9,035 nt of DNA from an uncultured Oscillibacter sp. (GTDB taxonomy: Bacteria; Bacillota; Clostridia; Oscillospirales; Oscillospiraceae): NCBI GenBank assembly GCA_910576845.1, contig CAJTJA010000081.1, forward strand, positions 1-9,035, written 5' to 3'. A model generated the notes under the pieces. That model did not search any database. It saw only the letters and a list, made by a program, of their open reading frames with translations, and had not been told where the DNA came from. Below, piece by piece: positions 5,869 to 9,035 of the stretch. Position 1 is the stretch's first letter; the number at the start of each line of letters is the position of its first letter. The position numbers were made by a program, and so were the translations under genes.

Positions 5869-6756
5869 TCAGGCCTCAGGCCTGTCCTTGTTCTCCTCCC
5901 GGGCCTGATTGAGGTAGTCCCGGTCCGCTGCCTTCCTGCTGGGGACAAAGCCCTGGGCGGCTGTCCGCTTTTTCCCCTTGCTTTTGGCGTAGAAAAAGCC
6001 GGTGAAGGAGAAGACCACGGCGCCGATGAAGTTGACAAAGAGGTCCTTCATGGTGTCGATCAGGCCGATGTCCAGGTAGCCTCCCAGGCCCAGGCTCTCA
6101 CCGTTGACCAGGACGTCCTGAATGCCTTGGACAGCCACCACCTTGTTGGAGCGGGTCACGTCCAGGCTGGCGGAGTAGATGGCGCTGACGACGGTGTCCC
6201 TCTGCATGTCGGTATGAAAAAACATGTCCATGCCGAACTCGAAGAACTCCCACAGCACGCCGACAGTCATGGAGAAGCAAAAGGCCACCAGCGCCAGAAA
6301 GACGGGGGAGAGGTCGAAGGTGAGGCGCTCGTCGTCGTTGAGGAGGACCACCATGGCGAAGCCCACGGCGGCAGCCAGAAAACCGTTCAGAGTGTGGAGC
6401 ATGGTGTCCCAATGGGGAACGACAACGTAAAAGGCGTTGACCTCGCCCAAAACCTCTGCCGCGTAGATAAAGCAGAGAATGGTGATTTCCAATGCGGGAG
6501 GCAGCTCAATGTGAAATTTTACCTGAATCCAGCTGGGAACGTAAAGCAGCAGATAGGCGAGGGCACAGTAGAAGGCGCTCTCGTAGCTGCCGTTTATGAT
6601 CTGCCGGACAAAAATGATGATAACCAGGAGCCGCAGGATATAAAAAACAATAAAGGAGCTTTTGTGCTCCCGCAGCTCCTTGACCATCGCCTGGCGGAAA
6701 TTTTTCTTTTCCCGCTGTTTGAAGCGTTTTTGATCCTGTTTGCTGAGCTTGGACAT
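5869..6756 (-). CDS. Six-helix integral membrane protein of unknown function
   Basis: The 295-residue protein has a highly basic N-terminus (KQDQKRFKQREKK), about six hydrophobic segments (roughly 34-50, 59-76, 87-105, 118-139, 150-172, 236-257) and a charged, probably cytoplasmic tail. Polar residues are placed inside or at the edges of helices in motif-like groups: HWDTMLHTLNGF (115-126), GVLWEFFEFGMD (166-177) and DTMKDLFVNFIGA (234-246). Such D/H/E clusters recall the YjdF/DUF2238 type of membrane proteins and could bind metal or catalyse a reaction, but I cannot assign a function. The start at 6756 is fixed by a perfect AAGGAGGT (6761-6768) five bases upstream. It lies 92 bases upstream of, and on the same strand as, the GTPase operon, which has a separate promoter. 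No clear promoter of its own was found; a strong hairpin sits in its leader region. Confidence 0.8.
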   Translation of the reverse strand: MSKLSKQDQKRFKQREKKNFRQAMVKELREHKSSFIVFYILRLLVIIIFVRQIINGSYESAFYCALAYLLLYVPSWIQVKFHIELPPALEITILCFIYAAEVLGEVNAFYVVVPHWDTMLHTLNGFLAAAVGFAMVVLLNDDERLTFDLSPVFLALVAFCFSMTVGVLWEFFEFGMDMFFHTDMQRDTVVSAIYSASLDVTRSNKVVAVQGIQDVLVNGESLGLGGYLDIGLIDTMKDLFVNFIGAVVFSFTGFFYAKSKGKKRTAAQGFVPSRKAADRDYLNQAREENKDRPEA

Positions 6757-6760
6757 GGGG

Positions 6761-6768
6761 ACCTCCTT
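6761..6768 (-). promoter_or_regulatory. Perfect Shine-Dalgarno of the membrane-protein gene
   Basis: On the minus strand AAGGAGGT is fully complementary to the 16S rRNA 3' end and lies five bases before the ATG at 6756. It decides the start and predicts strong translation initiation. Confidence 0.85.
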
Positions 6769-6828
6769 AGTGATGCAGCCGCCCTTATTCTGAGCGGGAA
6801 ACCGTCTGGTTATGTTTCAATATTTTTT

Positions 6829-6854
6829 CAGGGTCCTGGAACTCCAGGACCCTG
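6829..6854. repeat. Perfect 11-bp inverted repeat with four-base loop
   Basis: CAGGGTCCTGG (6829-6839) and CCAGGACCCTG (6844-6854) flank AACT. On the minus strand it lies between the small XRE regulator and the membrane-protein gene and is followed by an A-run, not a T-run; the T6 (6823-6828) precedes it on the plus strand. It is therefore not a standard terminator in either direction. It could be an mRNA stabiliser, attenuator arm or protein-binding site. Confidence 0.7.
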
Positions 6855-6907
6855 CCGGCATTTTGTGGTTGAGCGGCACAAAAAGCGTTTCCCGGGGCAA
6901 AATGCGG

Positions 6908-7366
6908 TCAGCCCCGGCCCAGCTCCCGGCGAACAGCTTTCGCCAGGATTTCCTGCCCCTCCGGGGAGCGAAGGACTTCGGATACGGCGGAGCGGAGCAA
7001 CGCCTGGAAAGAGGGGCTCTTCAGCAGGGCTCCAAAAACGGCGCCGTCTTCCTGGGCCGCTGCCGGGCGGGGCTTCTTCTGCACCGGAGCGGGCGCGGAA
7101 ATTTGCCTGGGACTATCGTCCGGCACATCGCCGCCGTTCAGCCAGGTTTCCATGCGGGTGGGATCGTCGCTCTCGCCCTTGAGATAAAACAGGGAGACGC
7201 CGAAATAGTCAGCCAATTTTTTTTGCTGGTCCTGGGTGGGCGTCTGCCGCCCGGTTTCAAATTTCTCCATCGCCGTTTTGGGAAAACCAAGGGCGGAGGA
7301 AAGGGCGGGACGGCTGATTCCCCGCTCCGTGCGAAGCGCCTCTATGCGCTGTGCCATTGTTATCAT
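6908..7366 (-). CDS. Small cytoplasmic XRE-family transcriptional regulator
   Basis: The 152-residue protein has an N-terminal XRE-type helix-turn-helix (about 5-63; SRPALSSALGFPKTAMEKFE is the recognition region, followed by TGRQTPTQDQ and DYFGVSLFYL). A Pro/Ala-rich linker (84-105) leads to a C-terminal amphipathic helical segment (110-148) that may serve oligomerisation. No membrane segment or ligand domain is visible. The start at 7366 is supported by AGAAGG 7-8 bases upstream; an internal ATG at 7357, three codons in, is possible but farther from that signal. It lies 62 bases downstream of nrdG on the same strand, so read-through from nrdDG is possible; I see no good promoter in the gap, only a TTATAT-like -10. 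Its targets are unknown. Confidence 0.87.
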   Translation of the reverse strand: MITMAQRIEALRTERGISRPALSSALGFPKTAMEKFETGRQTPTQDQQKKLADYFGVSLFYLKGESDDPTRMETWLNGGDVPDDSPRQISAPAPVQKKPRPAAAQEDGAVFGALLKSPSFQALLRSAVSEVLRSPEGQEILAKAVRRELGRG

Positions 7367-7405
7367 AATGAAACCTTCTTCTTAATCGGATATAAGGGAT
7401 AGGAT

Positions 7406-7424
7406 GCCGCCTGAGCCTGGCGGC
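7406..7424 (-). promoter_or_regulatory. GC-rich hairpin after nrdG
   Basis: GCCGCC (7406-7411) and GGCGGC (7419-7424) form a 6-bp stem with a seven-base loop, five bases beyond the nrdG stop. There is no T-tract on the minus strand (ATCCTATCCC follows), so it may pause or stabilise transcripts rather than terminate. It could attenuate expression between nrdG and the small XRE regulator. Confidence 0.35.
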
Positions 7425-7428
7425 CGCG

Positions 7429-7956
7429 TCAGCAGCGGTCCGGCAGGAGAACGATTCCTCCCGCTTTCCGGGTGGCGTTTAGGTCAATAAGACGCTGATT
7501 GGAGCTTCCGCGAAAACGGAGCGAGATATCCTTCAGCGCCTCTACGAAGCGGCCGTCCACCAGCACATCCAGCAGGCTTAGAAGCTCCTCCGTCACCTCA
7601 CAGTGAGCATGGCTTCCCTCCGCCAGCAGCTCTTCATAGGTGAAGCCGCTGAAAGCCCAGATGGTCTTTCCCGGCAGGGATTCCCTTACCCGCTGGAGAA
7701 AGGGAAGGAGGCGGCGCTGGTTTTCCGGCTCGAAGGGTTCGCCGCCCAGAAGTGTCAGCCCGTCAATATAGCTTGGGGAAAGGAGGGAGAGAATGCGGTT
7801 TTCCGTCTCCTCTGTAAAGGGCTTCCCGTAGTCAAAGGCCCAGGTCTGCGGCTGAAAACAGTGCTCGCAGCGGTTTGTGCAGCCGGAGACAAACAGAGTC
7901 ACCCGCACACCCTCTCCGTTGGCGATGTCGCAGTCTTTAATTTCGCCGTAGTGCAT
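7429..7956 (-). CDS. nrdG: Anaerobic ribonucleoside-triphosphate reductase activating protein (radical SAM)
   Basis: NrdG uses a [4Fe-4S] cluster and S-adenosylmethionine to generate the glycyl radical on NrdD under anaerobic conditions. The 175-residue protein has the radical-SAM motif CTNRCEHC (C26, C30, C33; the CxxxCxxC spacing), preceded by GEGVRVTLFVSG as in the family, and the SAM-binding GGEPF at 71-75. The length is slightly above E. coli NrdG (154), with a modest C-terminal extension. The ATG at 7956 lies 12 bases after the nrdD stop, with a purine-rich TAAGGCGGGG between them, so the two genes form one operon in the usual nrdD-nrdG order and NrdG may be translationally coupled. All three cluster cysteines are intact, so the protein should be active. 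Confidence 0.96.
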   Translation of the reverse strand: MHYGEIKDCDIANGEGVRVTLFVSGCTNRCEHCFQPQTWAFDYGKPFTEETENRILSLLSPSYIDGLTLLGGEPFEPENQRRLLPFLQRVRESLPGKTIWAFSGFTYEELLAEGSHAHCEVTEELLSLLDVLVDGRFVEALKDISLRFRGSSNQRLIDLNATRKAGGIVLLPDRC

Positions 7957-7968
7957 AGCCGCCCCGCC

Positions 7969-9035
7969 TTACAGGTGCAGCACCCGGTCCCGGATTTCCT
8001 GCGTCCGGCCCTGGTTCCAGTACTGGGTTCCGATATAGCCGCAGGTCCGGCGTGCTACATTCATTTTGTCCTGATCCGTATTGCCGCACTTGGGGCACTT
8101 CCACACCAGCTTGCCGTTCTCCTCCACGATCTGAATCTCGCCGTCCCAGCCGCAGACCTGGCAGTAGTCGCTTTTGGTGTTCAGCTCGGCGTAAATAATG
8201 TTGTCGTAGATGAACTTCATCACCTGCAAAACCGCCTTCAGGTTGTTCTGCATGTCCGGCACCTCCACGTAGCTGATGGCGCCGCCGGGGGAAAGGTGCT
8301 GGAATTGGGCTTCAAATTTCAGCTTGTCGAAGGCGCTGATATTTTCCGTCACGTGAACATGGTAGCTGTTGGTAATATAGCCCTTGTCGTTAATGCCTTC
8401 CACGATGCCGAAGCGGCGCTGCAGGCATTTGGCAAACTTGTAGGTGGTAGACTCCAGGGGCGTGCCGTAAAGGCTGAAGTCAATATTATGCGCTGCCTTC
8501 CACTTCCGGCAGGCGGCGTTCATGGTTTCCATAATCTCCAGGGCGAAAGGCGTGGCGGCAGGGTCCGTGTGGCTCTTGCCTGTCATATACTTTACGCACT
8601 CGTAGAGGCCTGCGTAGCCCAGGGAAATGGTGGAATAGCCGCCGTAGAGCAGCTTGTCGATGGGCTCGCCCTTTTTCAGACGGGCGCAGGCGCCATACTG
8701 CCACAGAATGGGAGCCACGTCGGAGGGGGTGCCCTTCAGCCGCTCGTGGCGGCACATAAGGGCCTGGTGGCACAGCTCCAGGCGCTCGTCAAAAATTTTC
8801 CAGAATTTCTCGATGTTTCCCCCGGAGCTCAAGGCCACATCGGGAAGGTTGATGGTCACTACGCCCTGATTAAACCGGCCGTAGTATTTCGGCTTTCCGG
8901 TTTCCGGGTCTACATAAGGCGTCAGGAAGCTGCGGCAGCCCATGCAGGTGTAACAGTGTCCCTCGCCATTTTTGTCCACTTTCAGCTCCAGCATCTTCTT
9001 CTCGGAGATATAGTCGGGGACCATCCGCTTGGCGG
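7969..9035 (-). CDS. nrdD: Anaerobic (class III) ribonucleoside-triphosphate reductase, C-terminal part (5' end outside window)
   Basis: NrdD reduces ribonucleoside triphosphates to deoxyribonucleotides with a glycyl radical, supplying DNA precursors without oxygen. The frame stays open through the right edge (AKR precedes the Met at 9024), so about 354 C-terminal residues are seen. Visible family marks are MGCRSFL, with the likely thiyl-radical Cys; NQGVVTINLPDVAL; SPGGAISYVE; and a zinc ribbon of two CxxC pairs (CQVC and CPKC). Near the end, RRTCGYIG carries the radical-bearing Gly of the RxCGY signature, and the protein ends 22 residues after it, as expected. The ATG at 9024 (MVPDYISEKK) is internal to the alignment, not the true start. 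It is co-transcribed with nrdG. A NrdR-type operator, if present, would lie outside the window. Confidence 0.97.
   Translation of the reverse strand, partial: AKRMVPDYISEKKMLELKVDKNGEGHCYTCMGCRSFLTPYVDPETGKPKYYGRFNQGVVTINLPDVALSSGGNIEKFWKIFDERLELCHQALMCRHERLKGTPSDVAPILWQYGACARLKKGEPIDKLLYGGYSTISLGYAGLYECVKYMTGKSHTDPAATPFALEIMETMNAACRKWKAAHNIDFSLYGTPLESTTYKFAKCLQRRFGIVEGINDKGYITNSYHVHVTENISAFDKLKFEAQFQHLSPGGAISYVEVPDMQNNLKAVLQVMKFIYDNIIYAELNTKSDYCQVCGWDGEIQIVEENGKLVWKCPKCGNTDQDKMNVARRTCGYIGTQYWNQGRTQEIRDRVLHL

Noticed and set aside
6127..7182. Plus-strand 351-codon frame, and the overlapping one at 6812-7402
   Set aside because: They are antisense to the membrane-protein gene and the small XRE regulator, both of which have ribosome binding sites and domain structure on the minus strand.

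Overview
The window reads as a compact stretch of chromosome from an obligately anaerobic Gram-positive bacterium, most likely a gut clostridium of the Oscillospirales type (inference). The support is GC-rich coding DNA with strong AAGGAGG-type ribosome binding sites, a class III (oxygen-sensitive) ribonucleotide reductase, a tRNA gene with an encoded CCA end, and protein sequences of clostridial character. I see no transposase, integrase, phage gene, CRISPR array or rRNA.

Layout. Positions 1-1436 (+) hold the end of an L-arabinose catabolic operon: the 3' half of araA (L-arabinose isomerase) and a complete araD (L-ribulose-5-phosphate 4-epimerase). Positions 1437-2003 are non-coding and carry two intrinsic terminators of opposite orientation plus further hairpins. 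A tRNA-Leu(CAA) gene lies on the minus strand at 2004-2090, with its own consensus promoter and a UUCG-loop terminator. About 500 non-coding bases follow, ending in a good promoter for a membrane-anchored XRE-type regulator (2661-3602, +). A terminator separates that gene from the convergent minus-strand block.

The minus-strand block, read right to left, contains nrdD (5' end outside the window), nrdG, a small XRE regulator, a six-helix membrane protein of unknown function, and two adjacent COG0523/CobW-type GTPases. The first GTPase has the CxCC metal motif and an extraordinary His-rich insert built from a 30-bp tandem repeat. The second lacks CxCC and carries a C-terminal domain that I think resembles the C-terminal part of YcgQ/DUF1980 proteins.

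How the genes work together. AraA and AraD act in the route from L-arabinose to D-xylulose 5-phosphate. NrdD and NrdG form the anaerobic deoxyribonucleotide-synthesis system. The two GTPases form a 19-bp-spaced operon with its own extended -10 promoter and are probably a metal (zinc-type) trafficking unit. This operon, with the unknown membrane protein just upstream, is the most interesting part of the window. Nothing here is a clear-cut undescribed system; the best leads are the paired GTPases and the unexplained structured non-coding interval after araD.
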